Below, one piece after another: positions 20,400-34,269 of a stretch of 64,000 bases of DNA. The position numbers were made by a program, and so were the translations under genes. Position 1 is the first letter of the stretch; each line of letters opens with the position of its first letter. Source of the stretch: Gamsiella multidivaricata (taxonomy: Eukaryota > Mortierellomycota > Mortierellomycetes > Mortierellales > Mortierellaceae). The DNA lies in the NCBI RefSeq assembly GCF_025024155.1, contig NW_026251727.1:310001-374000 (forward strand), written 5' to 3'. The notes beneath the pieces are model-generated. The model did not search any database. It saw only the letters and a list, made by a program, of their open reading frames with translations, and was not told the origin of the DNA.

Positions 20400-22067
20400 A
20401 GCGGATGTCAACGTCAAGTGCAAATATTTATGAAGTTATTATTCTATACGGAACAGATTTAATTTTCTAATGACGATCACCATGTGGAGACTACGCTTGA
20501 GCGCTATATGCAACTTCGGTCAATACCCCTGGACCACTAATTTGTCAAGCGTTCCAACGCCCTTATTCCATGGTTTCGACGGCGAAAAAAGCGCTGTGAT
20601 AATGTTAATTGGATTACTACGGTCCATCTCTGAAGGTCATATCTGTCTGGATAGACGAAGGAATGCTCATTCTATCAGTAGTTGGGCTAAGGAACTCTGT
20701 GGTTTCTAACTGGCGTTCTTATTGGCTTTCTTTCTTTTGGTGTTTGCACAAGCTCAAAAACAAGAGAGAAGGATGGAGACCAGACAAAAGTAAAGCAAAG
20801 ACAGGGTATACCATGGGACCGTAAGTAATGTAAAGAACAAATAGACAAATACTACGTTGCCTTGAATTGAATCTCTCCTCTCCTTCTTCTTCTTTCCCCC
20901 CCCCCCCCCCCCCCCCCCCCGATCGACAGTAAGCGTGCGCACCTAAGCGGAGGAATATCAGAGGCATACAAAAGAGGCTGCCAATTTGTGTCCAAGGATT
21001 TCTAATGCCAATAAAAATACCAGCAACAGGACCACTGTATCTGCAATTGACCTAGTTGTAGCCTGCCAGACGAAAGTCAGTGGGTTAGACCATGACAGCG
21101 TCTTTTATGTCAGGCAACATGGCAGCTTGCTTTGCCCAGCCTGGCAAAATTTGTGATTTCACCCGCATATCCAGTTTAATTCTGAAGCGCATGTGCGTGT
21201 TGTCTTTTTCATAGGCAATTATGTCCGTCATCTGTAGACGTGCACTCCAAGCGCATGACCACCATGCCTTGGCGCTCCTGCGTCCGCGCATGTAGACTAC
21301 TATCGCAACTCAACTGAACCCACGTCTTCTTAAGGAGCTAGACCCCTCATTTGCATACACAATTGCTCACGCAGACATACATACAAAAAAACGTGGAAGC
21401 CATGTGTTCCTGACATGATGAGCTGCGTACCCGGGCGATGCATACCCGTTAGCTGTTACGAAACGCGACAACAGGCTTGAAAAGCATAATAATCGAATAT
21501 CGCGTCTTGTTGGATCCCTTGCTGTAACTTACACAAAACAGATTTTTTTTTTTTGGTTCGCGAAGGACGCGCCCATGGTATGAGTAAGCAGCAGCGAAAG
21601 GTCAGACGCAGCATTCTTGCTTGTGACCCCAAGGGAAATAAAAGGGAGGAGTAATCTTCCCGAGAACGTACATCTGTGAAGTATACGGTAGACTATCTAC
21701 AACACAATCCCTTGACTCGTTCATGCCACGGGGCTCTGCGCTGCTGTGCATTATGCTTGTCCTGCATGAGTCAGTCGGACACATGTAGGACCCAGAATAT
21801 TTTTTTTGTCTTTTCTATCATGACCAGGGGAATTTCAAGCTGATCGTGGTACCAATCGTCATAAAAGATTAATTTTGTATTCGCATGCACACAGTGCACC
21901 CTGTGCGTATTGTGTTTGAATGAGGACGCGTGCCGAGAAAGTGCATTATAGTCTATATTGCAATCCGTTCATGCATTTTTTCCCAGCCTCTCCCTCCAGA
22001 GACCAACGAAGAAAAAAATACAGGGTATTCATAGCATAGTCTACACATTGGAACACGACGGGAGGAG
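20400..22067. other. Gene-free stretch with a poly-C run
   Basis: No supported gene on either strand; open frames are short and without coding character. A run of 25 C at 20896-20920 is the main feature. The right end is the promoter of the gene at 22204. Confidence 0.5.
20896..20920. repeat. Poly-C homopolymer (25 nt)
   Basis: Uninterrupted C run, preceded by a C/T-rich stretch. One of three long G/C homopolymers in the window. Confidence 0.9.
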
Positions 22068-22074
22068 TATAAAA
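22068..22074 (+). promoter_or_regulatory. TATA box of the gene at 22204
   Basis: TATAAAA, 130 bp before the ATG. The leader between them carries short near-perfect repeats around CACTCGACTTC (about 22137-22166). Confidence 0.6.
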
Positions 22075-22203
22075 CAGCGGCAGTTCCTCCCACCTTCGTT
22101 AATACTTCTACACTAAAGAGCAATTTCTGTCTTCGTTTCCACTCGACTTCCACTCGACTTCCACTTCTTACGTCCTCTCTCTCTTCAACCTGACACTTCC
22201 AAC

Positions 22204-23661
22204 ATGACAAACACCTTAGTTCACAAGTATCAAACCCTCAAAAAGACAAAGTGCTCCAAAAGGCCCACCGCAGAAGATGTCTTCCTCCAGCACCCCAAAT
22301 CAGCATCCAGTCCGTCGTTGTTCAGCCCTGCGCAACCCAAATCCTACCCGCTCTTCATTGCAGAGCTCATCTCCGCATTTAATTCCCTATCTGCATCCAC
22401 CGCATCCCCTACCTCCTCCTCGACTCTCCATACCTTCTTTCAGGGTGCTGACCATGAAGCCCACGTCAGCGGTCAACAAAAGAAGAAGGTTGTCAAAGCC
22501 CTCCAGCATGCCGACCCGGCCAAGGTCAATGAGATAATCGCACTTTTAAAGGCCATGCCTGACCCAACTGCAGAGTCGACAACAGCGAATCAATCAGATA
22601 CCAAGAAGTCAACTGCTCGCGCATCAAACCCCGGGACCGAGGATAGGAACGGAGAGAAAAAACGGATCAAGAAGGAGCAGGAGCAGCTCGACAAAGAACT
22701 CGCGGAGTGGGACAAGATCGACAAAAAGAGATCATGGGAGACCCCGAAAAGCAATGATCAGGCAACAGGCATCGTCGACACAGAGTCTAACAAAGGCCCA
22801 ACATCAACCTCTTGGTGGTTCTCGTCCCCAGCCCCAGCCCCAGCCTCGGCGCCCGCGGCTATCCAGGATGACAAGGAGAACAAGAACCCAGCTGGATTCG
22901 GGTCTCTCTGGTTGACGACAAAAACGAAACCGTCTATGGATCCATCGTCGGCAAAGAAACAACATCAGGACACGCCCAAGAAATCCCTCTCCTCTGGTGA
23001 GCAAATTGCTCGGGCAGCAGCATCCCTTTTGGCAATAGCTGCTTCCTCCAAGCCTAAAGAACTCAAGTCAGACACCAATGCGACCAGCAAATCCTCCGCC
23101 CTCCATCGCCAGTCATCCATGCCTAACATCAATATCAAGAGCACGGCCTTGAAGGCTCTACTTCCAACCTCCAAATCCATGCCGACTGGGTGCAAAATCG
23201 ATCCTAAGAAACGATCAACCACGGATATCGCAGTCTCTGCAGATTCTCCATCCTATCTGGTTACCACCATCAACTCCATCGCAAAACAGTTCCTTTGGTC
23301 GCAACAAGGCCCTCCGTCGGCGTACACGGTCAGCGCCTACACGTTTTGGTGGGGCTTTGAAATCTATGTGCCCCACAAGTGCATGGCGACCATTGAACGC
23401 GTGTCAAACACGGGCCAGATTTTCTTCAACATCCTGACGGGGGCCATTGCTGGCATCCCTGGTTTGGCTGCCCTGGTTCCCATTGCAAAGATCATCTCAG
23501 CATGGGTCGATTATCAATGGTCGGTGATCAAGGCTGAAGATATGGGCAAGGGCGTGGTCATCTCAGCGACCTGGGTCTTGCCCGTCGCACTAGCAAGCCG
23601 ATCATGGGACCGTCCAAGCTGTGAAAGCCTTAAATCAAAGCTCAAGCTCACTGGGATGTAA
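22204..23661 (+). CDS. Unknown 485-aa protein with a conserved-looking hydrophobic C-terminal module
   Basis: I do not recognise this family. A single exon of 485 codons starts at an ATG after a TATA box and short leader. Residues 1-120 look folded and partly helical (FIAELISAFNSL, then QQKKKVVKALQHADPAKVNE). Residues ~120-345 are disordered, Lys/Ser/Pro-rich, with an Ala-Pro stretch (APAPASAPAA). Residues ~345-485 differ sharply: rich in Trp, Tyr and hydrophobics, with TFWWGFEIYVPHKC, a hydrophobic helix ILTGAIAGIPGLAALVPIAK at ~408-430 long enough to enter a membrane, and ATWVLPVALASRSWD near the end. No signal peptide, so probably intracellular. A disordered linker joined to a membrane-active-looking module could suit an effector, but that is inference. 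Its neighbour on the left is the LINE nest, on the right an alpha/beta hydrolase. Confidence 0.75.
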   Translation: MTNTLVHKYQTLKKTKCSKRPTAEDVFLQHPKSASSPSLFSPAQPKSYPLFIAELISAFNSLSASTASPTSSSTLHTFFQGADHEAHVSGQQKKKVVKALQHADPAKVNEIIALLKAMPDPTAESTTANQSDTKKSTARASNPGTEDRNGEKKRIKKEQEQLDKELAEWDKIDKKRSWETPKSNDQATGIVDTESNKGPTSTSWWFSSPAPAPASAPAAIQDDKENKNPAGFGSLWLTTKTKPSMDPSSAKKQHQDTPKKSLSSGEQIARAAASLLAIAASSKPKELKSDTNATSKSSALHRQSSMPNINIKSTALKALLPTSKSMPTGCKIDPKKRSTTDIAVSADSPSYLVTTINSIAKQFLWSQQGPPSAYTVSAYTFWWGFEIYVPHKCMATIERVSNTGQIFFNILTGAIAGIPGLAALVPIAKIISAWVDYQWSVIKAEDMGKGVVISATWVLPVALASRSWDRPSCESLKSKLKLTGM

Positions 23662-23704
23662 TCCTATCCGCAACCAGTGCTGCAATATACCAGAACTACC
23701 AACC

Positions 23705-23775
23705 TAATAATAACAATAATAATAACAATAATAATAATAATAATGACAATAATGACAATAATGACAATAATAAAT
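23705..23775. repeat. AAT/GACAAT microsatellite
   Basis: Imperfect repeat of AAT, AAC and AATGAC units directly after the stop of the 485-aa gene. It includes AATAAA and may lie in that gene's 3' UTR. Confidence 0.8.
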
Positions 23776-23828
23776 AGTACAGCATAATAAGAGGACCCAT
23801 GCTTTATTTGAACCTGACATCTACACCG

Positions 23829-25206
23829 CTACAACGAGCTCGTGAGTTCAAAGACGCCGTTCTTGCCCCTCTCGACCAATTCTTCAATGAATCTGCAGTA
23901 CGTCTCAGTCTGCTCTCCAGGCAACGCGTGACCCGAGTCCTCAAAGACGACCAACGGAGCGCCGAGCTCCTTGGCCAGGTGATATGAGCCCGAGGGTCTC
24001 ACAAAGTTATCGGCCGTGCCTGTCAGCACCAGAACGGGAAGTCCAGAGTCACGAATTTGGGCTAGCCGCTTCGAGTTGACGTGATGGAAAAGCGCTGCCC
24101 AAGACTGGGCAATGTTGGCGTGGAGGGGCTGCAGTGGTGTAGTGGCAAATCGTCGTTTCAAGGTCTAGGAGTGGATGATATGAGGATATGAGTACGAGAA
24201 CGCTGACAGTCGTTCAAGGTTGTGGAATGTGATGTCAACGTAAAGTAGTAAACCTTGCCAACTTACAGTCGCCACCAACTCGCGGTTGGTGCTGAAGCCC
24301 GAATTCTTGGGAGCAGGCTGCTCTAACCATTTCTACAGCAAGCATTTGAAAAAAAAGGATGCGTGAGCACGTATACAAAAAAAGCACATGCCAGCATCCA
24401 CTCGATCACATTTTTGTTCTTCGTGCGATCGACAGACACGATAGGGGAGGCGAGCCAAGAGCGCACGGTGGGATTGGTCCTTTACCGTGGGATAGAGAGT
24501 CTCTGAAATCAGTTTGATGCGCGCATCCGGCTCCCTGAGCAGCACGACTCTGGAGAGGAAAGAGACGGTGACGAGCTGAGGAGGAGATCGGCCGGCATTG
24601 GTTGAGGTCAGCACCATAGATGCGAAGCGCTTGGGGTCTGCGTGGACTAATTCGAGAGAGATCATGCCTCCCATCGAGACACCGGCTACGTGGATATTTT
24701 CCTTCCAGCCGAGCGCGTCCAGGAGGCCGAGGGTGTCCTGGGCCATCTGCGAAGTGCTATTGTTCCGTTCGTTGGACCGGAAATGAAATTCGTGTAAGTA
24801 ATTGGGTCATCGTATGTTTGCCGTCGGCGCAATTGACCTGACTTTGTATTGAAGACGTACGAATAGAGGCCCTTGGGGGCATCCGAATGACCAACCCCGC
24901 GGTTGTCAAAGAACACTGTGGTGTACTCGGGGTTTCTGGAAAAGTGCTCGACCTGCCAACGGAATGAGGGACAGTTAGTCAAGAGAATGGCCTTTCGAAT
25001 CGCCATTGCCTACGCATGCATTCAAGTCTCGGACATGAACTTACGACAGGCTCCCAGGCGCTACCAGGAGAATTCAGGCCCATGATAAGCAGCAGCTTCT
25101 TGGGGCCGTTACCGGTCTTTTCATAGTACAGTTTCAGAGGCACCTTTTTGTCGCGCGTATGGCCGACCTCGATACGGCCTGTTTCGTGGTGAACTTCGAT
25201 GGTCAT
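23829..25206 (-). CDS. Alpha/beta hydrolase, five exons
   Basis: Exons 25206-25045, 24952-24861, 24756-24486, 24332-24267 and 24164-23829, together 308 aa. The four introns (92, 104, 153 and 102 nt) are GT-AG and keep frame. The fold is clear: FFDNRGVGHSD near 68-78, nucleophile elbow GVSMGG with Ser112, LVLTGTADNF with Asp249, and DSGHALPGE with His276, a complete catalytic triad. It is typical of small soluble hydrolases acting on esters or related bonds; the substrate cannot be told. For intron 2 the acceptor at 24757 was chosen because it gives YSTSQMAQDTLGLLDALGW, which fits the family, rather than the ATG at 24746. No signal peptide is visible. It is convergent with the 485-aa gene, about 170 bp from its stop. 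Confidence 0.85.
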
Positions 25207-26650
25207 TGTGCGTTGAAAGGAGGATGAGTAATGAGAAAGCGATGAGTGGACCAAAGTTGGAATTGTGTTACAGGTTATTGGAAAGAGAGAAGATAGGCGT
25301 AAGTGCGATCGGCCCGCGGCCGATGAACTAAAGTTCAGCTGCTGCACACAACTGACGCAGCTGCATAGCGTAATGGCCTATGGCCGAAGAAAGTACATCT
25401 CAAATAAAACGCCAAGACTTGCGCCGCGTAGTTCCCTCGCGGTCTAGCAATGGGCACTTTCTTCAGCAAAGCATTGGCCAGATCTTGCCAGATTGCGGGG
25501 CATCGTCTGCTCAAGTTTACGATCGACTACGTGCTATCCACTCGATTAACTCTCGGGTCCGTCGATCATTCTGGGCGAAGCACGGAGTGTAAGCGGTCAG
25601 GTTTTGTTCGCGCCGTGAAACTTCGTCTACAGCACCATGCGTGATACCCTACCGCTCGCTCTCATCATCAAATCGTCTTGGTTCGCCCCGAGATCGAATT
25701 GTGATCTGTTCAGCGTCCCTCCCAACGCGAAACAGAGAATGGGTCGTCAGTATGGGATACTATTCAGCATGTGCTCTTGCGCCTTTCTGATTAAGAACTT
25801 TCGACGGTCACTCCTCGCGCTTCATCGCACATATCTTTGTGCGCCCATCAACAGCACAGGCCTTGCATGTAGTCCAATGCGCCCAAAAGATAAAGTGGTC
25901 TTGGCAGGCCGTCTCGGGGAGCTGAGCACACTAAACAATGCAGTGTCGTTTGCTTGATTGCGTAAAGTGCTGCTTTTGGCGCCAGGGCACCAGTTTACTA
26001 TGTTGTTCGGGGCCTGAGACATTGTCTTCGCAGCGGGGCAAAGCATAACTCCTGTCCCTTGTCCAGCGGCTTGCAGCAAACAGACGAACCAAAAAAAAAA
26101 AAAAAAAAGGCTTGCTCATTGAGCAGCCGATCAAGCTGAGATCAGGTCACTTAAACAAAGTAGCGGTTTACTATGCAGTGTTTGAGCCCAAAGATCCTTA
26201 GTATTCAAGCGCAGTACACTTTTCAACAAGTAATTACGTAGAGTCGATTGGCTGAATCCAGGTTTCTAAAGTACAATGTCATCAGCCAGAGTGCCACTTT
26301 ACTGTGCGACATTGGAGCCCCAAAACTCCATGATACTGGGCATACAGATACAAACAATAAAAAATACGCTCAGAGTTTGTCAAAGGGGGGTGCAATAATG
26401 GGTAATGACTCCCTACTTTTCCATCCAGAGAAACTGAGTACGCCAAGCGACTTAGGAGGATCTAGTAAACCTGTTGAAAGTGCTATACATTTTGCATAAG
26501 GATACCGTCTTACCTTCCAAAGCTGGAGGGCAAAGGTTCCATCGTACACCACACCTTCCAGCAGCGCGATCAACAAGCGGTATCATTTTTACGCTTCTCT
26601 GCTTGCTAATCTGGCGTGAAAGGCGAGTATTTGCTACCAGCCTTTTTTTG
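25207..26650. other. Gene-free spacer
   Basis: Between divergent genes. No supported coding region. An A run lies near 26090-26108. Three short, loosely similar stretches containing TTTACTATG or TTTACTGTG occur near 25993, 26166 and 26300; they may be decayed repeats. The ends should hold the two promoters. Confidence 0.4.
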
Positions 26651-26658
26651 TATATAAA
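26651..26658 (+). promoter_or_regulatory. TATA box of the gene at 26831
   Basis: TATATAAA, 180 bp before the ATG and followed by a T/C-rich leader. Confidence 0.5.
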
Positions 26659-26830
26659 TCGTATTTGTCCGCTTTCGTAGTTCCTAATATCAGTTTTCAG
26701 CTGCCTCTTTTTTTTTTTTTTCCTTGTCCTTCACAAAGTGCCCACTTGCTTCTTTATTCTGTATTCTTCCCCATAACTTTCACCTTGATAACCCTCATTC
26801 TTTTATCCAAGGAATTAGCGCGAGGCTACC

Positions 26831-29792
26831 ATGGATACCATTATAGACGCGCGCATCTCGCACCTACCTCTTAACGACATTCGCGGCGATGGCTTTTTCG
26901 TGGACCTGACTGAGCTTTTTCAGCAGCAATATGTCGTCCCCGATCTGCACTCGTATTCCATCGACGAGCACGCTAGACAAAGCCCAACAGCAAACTCTAT
27001 CGCATCAAGCCCGAGTGAGCTGCTGTCATCTCCCAGTATATTGTCCATGTCACACGCTTCCTCTAATGACGCGATTGATGTCTGCACGCCTTCAACATTT
27101 GTTTCTTCTGGAGTGAACACACCCTGGTCACCGTTTCAGGAGTCTATCGAAGAACTGAGCATAACATTTGACGCGATAACCATGTATGCCAGCTCTTTAG
27201 TCGAACAGTCGCATGCCCAGACGAACACTGGATCAAGCGAAATCGGTCCAGCGACCCCCAGCACTGTCTCAAAGCATCCTAACGACACGATATCAGGCTT
27301 GACTCAGTTTCCTAAGGCTTCCAATAGATCGACGGAAAGCGGTGATGAACAGTTCGATGCTAGGGCTGAGACGACTTTCATCGGCCTCAGAAATGCATGT
27401 GACGACAATTACCGACCAATTCCTCGAAGGAAAGGCTTCAAACCTTTACATATCGACACTTCGGTCACTGAGCGCACTCGCCGATCTGGGGGGGAATTTC
27501 GAAAAAGTAAGGAAACATGTTTTTTCGACAATGTTGCCACGCTTGACCCGCGATGCAAGAATTGCTCACCTTTTTTGGGAATCGTATCCAGTCTTCAAAA
27601 CGGTCAAGGACATGTTGCAGAGCACCTGGTCCAAGGATGACGGTGACGACGATGACGAGGAGAATTTGCGCTGGATTTACAGGCCTGAGATCGATACCTC
27701 TATTGAGAGTCCGTTTTACGAAGTCCAACCCGGCGTCCCCTTTCGAGAGATTGTCCCTGAGCAGCCGAGCCTATTCCCATACCCATCTCAGATCGAGTAC
27801 TCCTCCAGATACGGATTCTCGGTCCTTCCTTCGGCCCTCAAGAGCACTGAAAACGCAGCGGCCTCCATGGATGAAGCACGGCTACGCGAGAGGATGGCTC
27901 GAATGTCTCTGAGAAGGCTGAAAACCATAGGTAGATTTCGAAGGAGGCCAAATATCACGCTTCCATGGGTCGAGGGCCGCATCAATGAACCTATAGAAGT
28001 AGCGAGGATCCGAAGAGCCTATAGCTGCACAAGTTTGAAGCCTAGAAGGACCGAAAGGGAGGAAATGCTGTTGGAAAAGATCAATCGTCAGAGCAGGTCT
28101 GGTATTGTAGAGTGGACAGTACACGACATTCGAGCCTCAAACGACAATGCCTGCATATCCGATGAATGGGCTACCACTGTGAACGAACCCGTGATTGTCA
28201 AGACACCGAGCGAGGAAGTACATGTGTCGCGTCGGTCATTGAGGAGAAGTGTGAGCACGCAAGACTCAGGGCGACGACAACAGAAAAAGGATATGCCTTA
28301 TGGACCGAGATCCGTGTTTGACATCCAATGGGAAAGAAACGAAAGTCGGCGACATGCCACCGGGCAGTACGCGGGATTGAAGTCGGGATTTCCTATTCAG
28401 GACGATGTAGCTCCCACATCGTTGGCGATTGTGCCGCATTCCGAGAAGAATGAGCGACTGATACCGCAGGTGACACTTACTTCATGCCCTACTGACGATA
28501 TCGCGTCTCACTACTCAGCTATGCCACCGCTCTTTGATGAAGGTCACCGAGAATACCTGGTTCCTCCTGTGCCTCATGTCCTCTTTGAGGAGACAATCTG
28601 CAACGAATTAGCCATGCTGCCTACGCAGTCCAATCGGCTCGGACTCCAGCCTACTCATTCTCAGGCAACCGTTATGTCGACAGTGTCTTCGTTGGCCAAC
28701 AGTATCTACTCGACTCTATCTGAGGATTGGAATCGACCCATCTACTTTGCCAAATCAAAGAGTCCGCGGTATCCTGTCAGCTTGCAGACCAAGATCAGAG
28801 AACCCCCACCGCAGGTCAACGTTAAGGTCTCGATCCAATCGCAAGTCACCGCTGCTGCAGATTCAGAGACCCAGATGGCTTATCTGGCAGATCGTATCGC
28901 GCAGAGGGAACTGCAGCACCGTGACGGGAGTATCATTCGACCGTCGGGAGGAGATAGGCTATACGAGGTCGGGTATCGAATCGCACTACAGCCGATTTTG
29001 GAAGAGTCTGCTGTGCCCATCGCCCGGCCGCACAAGACTGCGAGACCGTGTCGAAGAGACTCCTTTGGGTTTTTGAAGTACGATAGCGATGGGGGTGATG
29101 ACGAGGGCCACGATATGGGGGATGAGCTGTGCACGGAGCGCGTTGATACAGAAGGCATTAGCACAGCATTGGAAATGGATGAACGAATTGATCCAGGTAT
29201 GAGCGAATCGAGACCTACTCTCGACGTGAACGACATCCGTGCTTTGGTGGCGTCAGGCATCGACCCTACAGCGCCTCACCCAGCTCCCGAGGCCTTCTAT
29301 AATGCTCACTATGTCTACTTTCAAAAGCATGGTTGCTTTCGTGAAGATATGACCCAGGAAGACGAAGAAGAACGGGACAAGGAATGCAGTGTGACATCCA
29401 GCCTTCGCTCCTCCGACGCAGATGGCCCTGATCAACAAATTTTCGAGCGAGCATATAGACACCAAGGAGCCCACCAAGTGCGGAGGCCTATTCGGAGGGC
29501 GGGAACTACGGGTAGGGCTGGGTTGAAGCAGGCGTACAAATCCCTCCAGACATTCATCGCACAACCGTTTATGAACCCATTCTCGGCGACTCTGCAGATG
29601 GCTGTGCATGAAGATGAGGGGTTTCTGGAGGCAAGGAGACAAGGAGTGGCTGTTTTAATCAAGGAGCTGGACGAGGAAGGAGAAGAAATGGAGGAAGAGG
29701 ATGGGAACAGGTGGACAACAAGAGCTGCCAATGGAATGCAGAGAGGAATGTTGCCACCAATTTTACCGATTCCTTTTTTTAGGCTAGATTAG
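26831..29792 (+). CDS. Unknown 958-aa disordered protein, two exons
   Basis: Not recognised. Exons 26831-27506 and 27592-29792. The 85-nt intron (donor GTAAGG, acceptor CAG) has matching phase. The start sits in a strong context (CTACCATGG). The exon 2 frame is also open back to 27342 across the intron, overlapping the exon 1 frame, so the intron is the inferred link. The protein is mostly disordered, Ser/Thr/Arg-rich, with an acidic patch after the junction (SKDDGDDDDEENLRW) and several basic-Ser stretches (RRSLRRSVS) that look like kinase sites. The last 170 residues are more ordered: an APEAFYNAHYVYFQKHGCF segment, a basic region, and an acidic helix (IKELDEEGEEMEEEDG). No membrane span or catalytic motif. 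It lies on the same strand as VPS4, 300 bp upstream of it. Confidence 0.7.
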
Positions 29793-30090
29793 ATCCAGAA
29801 AAGCCTGTGCCTGGTAGGGGTTACCCAGGTGATCGAAAAAAAAATTGTGCCTGAGAATAAGAAATGCCGCTGCAGGCAGTGTGTGGAATGACGTTTCTGT
29901 GGAGTGTATATTTGTTAACCTTCCTTCTACTTCATACCTCCACCTCAACCCCTTGCCCCTTCCCCCTTCCCCACCATCACCATTCCTCGCTTGTTTGCAC
30001 TCTTCTACTTTGATACTACTCTAGTTGTCGATTATCGGTTTCTTCTCGCTCTCACTTTTATCGTGTGCTCGTCCTCAAATCGTCTTCTCC

Positions 30091-32154
<2,064 letters not shown>

Positions 32155-32754
32155 ACGAAGACAGAGGACGAGTGGCCGCATGTGAGGAGTGCCGATACGT
32201 ATGATATCCCAGTCGAATACGGACCCATATTAAAAAACCAACGACGTCTCGTTGTATTAATTATGACAGGGGATTGGCTCTGCAAAGTATAGCTTGAGCC
32301 ATATGCTGAAGAGCGACTTCACAGTTCACACAACAGAGTATCCAGAAAATGGCCCGAGCGAGGGGAGGCTTTTACGCCACTAAAATGAAAAAAGAGAAGA
32401 GATTGACGATTCGTATTCAGCGTGAATGTTGCTCAACATGCACTCGGCTCGACTGGGACGGATGATGTCTACGTAGGGGGACGAGGTGGGTGGCAGTGCA
32501 GGCGAAGAGGAGGTACACAGAGTGTTCCAGGGCGAAGCGGGCCAAGGAGAGACAGGGCGAAGGGGGGAGGATGAGCAATTTGGGGGAGTGTGCTCAACAC
32601 TCTCAACACTCGAAAGTACCGCTTCATATACCCTCACCGCCAATTGCCCCTCTCTTTCCTCATCCCTGTCATCACATCCCCACCCTTTCTCCCGTCTGCC
32701 CTTTCCTTCTAACCCATCCCTCATCCACCTCTGCATCAGTCCACAGCTCACTCC
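32155..32754. other. Intergenic spacer between VPS4 and the septin relative
   Basis: Holds the 3' end of VPS4 and, from about 32620, a C/T-rich leader for the next gene. A minus-strand open frame across it is Ser/Pro-rich by composition and not supported. Confidence 0.5.
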
Positions 32755-34238
32755 ATGACGGGCACCCTTCCCCTCGGTAAGGCTCCTCATGCCTCCTTCA
32801 ACGGACTGTAGTCTTGACCTATTCTCGTTTTTTGTTTTTTCTTTGTTTCGTGTGCACTCCAAGAAAGCGAATCTCAAAACGAGACAACCCCTCATCATCC
32901 TTATTTGCTTCCCATCTATAGAGATTGCTTCTTCCCTACGACTTGTCCTTGTCGGAGACACCGGCATCGGCAAGTCAAAGTCACGATCCTTGTTCTTGAG
33001 CAGTGTTCCTGGACAGGTTCACGCACAAAGCAGTGGCCAGTCACCCTCGAGTCCTGATATCGAAGCCCTCGCTATTCAGGACGCCAGCAACGAGAACTCT
33101 CAGCATCAGGATGTAAACAGACAGCAGCAGACCGAGACTTCAACTTCCACTGCCGCCAACGGAACAGCGCATGTGGGTGGAGAGGCAGATAACAACGAAT
33201 ACCTCGCCAAGGAGGCTGTCAGTACCCTTGAGATCCCTGCCTGGCTGCTTGTTTCCGGAAAGGGTGATAACAACACTGAAGGCGAGAGTGTCGAGGAAAT
33301 GGTCCCTGCTGAAAACATAGTCTTGCACGACTTTGTTGGTTACGGTCAGTCTCTGGATGCGCGCCAGACCATCGACAGAGTTGACGCTTTCCTCACGGAA
33401 CAATACATTGCCACCCGTAACCTGTTCGGCGCTTCCATCACGCCTCTCTCGACAACCAGTCGTCCTGGAGCACCTTCGGCCGAGGAGCAACAGCAACCAC
33501 AACCGTTCATCGAACAGCTCCTGGTCGACTCCCCCATGGCACATTCGTTGCCCGATGCCTGTCTTTACTTTGTCCTGTACGATCTCAAGCCTGTCGATAT
33601 TGTCTTTATGAAACGCATCATGAACCACGTCAACCTGATCCCCATCCTCGCCAAGGCTGACACGCTCTCTGTCAATCAGCTCTGGAAGGCCAAAGCCAAG
33701 ATCCTGAAGCAGCTTCAGGATAACCAGATCGAGTTCTTCCGGTTCGGACTCACACATGAGGAGTTGAGGGAAATGGCGGCGGAAAAGCTGGCAGGTGGTC
33801 CACCCTTTGCGCTTTCGACCGCAGAATTGGAGGCTCAGAACGTCAATGCAGTGCCTGCAACAAACCTGACGGATCTGGCGATAGCGATCAATGAAGGCAA
33901 GTTTGCGGATTCTCATTCGGACCTTCGCCTTTTACAGACTCTGCTGTTGGGGTCCAAGAACAGGCTGCTGCACCAGGCTTCGGTGAAGAAGTTCTTGAGC
34001 CGCTGGAGGACTGATTTGGGTCTACCTTTGGAGGACGCGCCCTCGTCGCCTTCTACAGATGGGCAGGATCCAGCCCCGCAACAGGAGACAGATGATCAAC
34101 AGGTGCAGTCGCAGAAGCAGGAGCAGGAGCAGGAGGTACCAGCAGAGAATGTTCAGTCTGCTGAGCCGGTCCAGGAACAGGATCAGGGGCAAGAACCAGA
34201 GCAGCAGGAGCCACAACAACAAGAGCAACCACAACAAG

Positions 34239-34269
<31 letters not shown>

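Noticed and set aside
24333..24746. Separate short gene starting at the ATG at 24746
   Set aside because: It is exon 3 of the alpha/beta hydrolase read through into intron 3; splicing gives a complete catalytic triad.
33140..33916. 258-codon minus-strand frame opposite the septin relative
   Set aside because: Antisense shadow; the plus strand has septin motifs and a supported splice junction.
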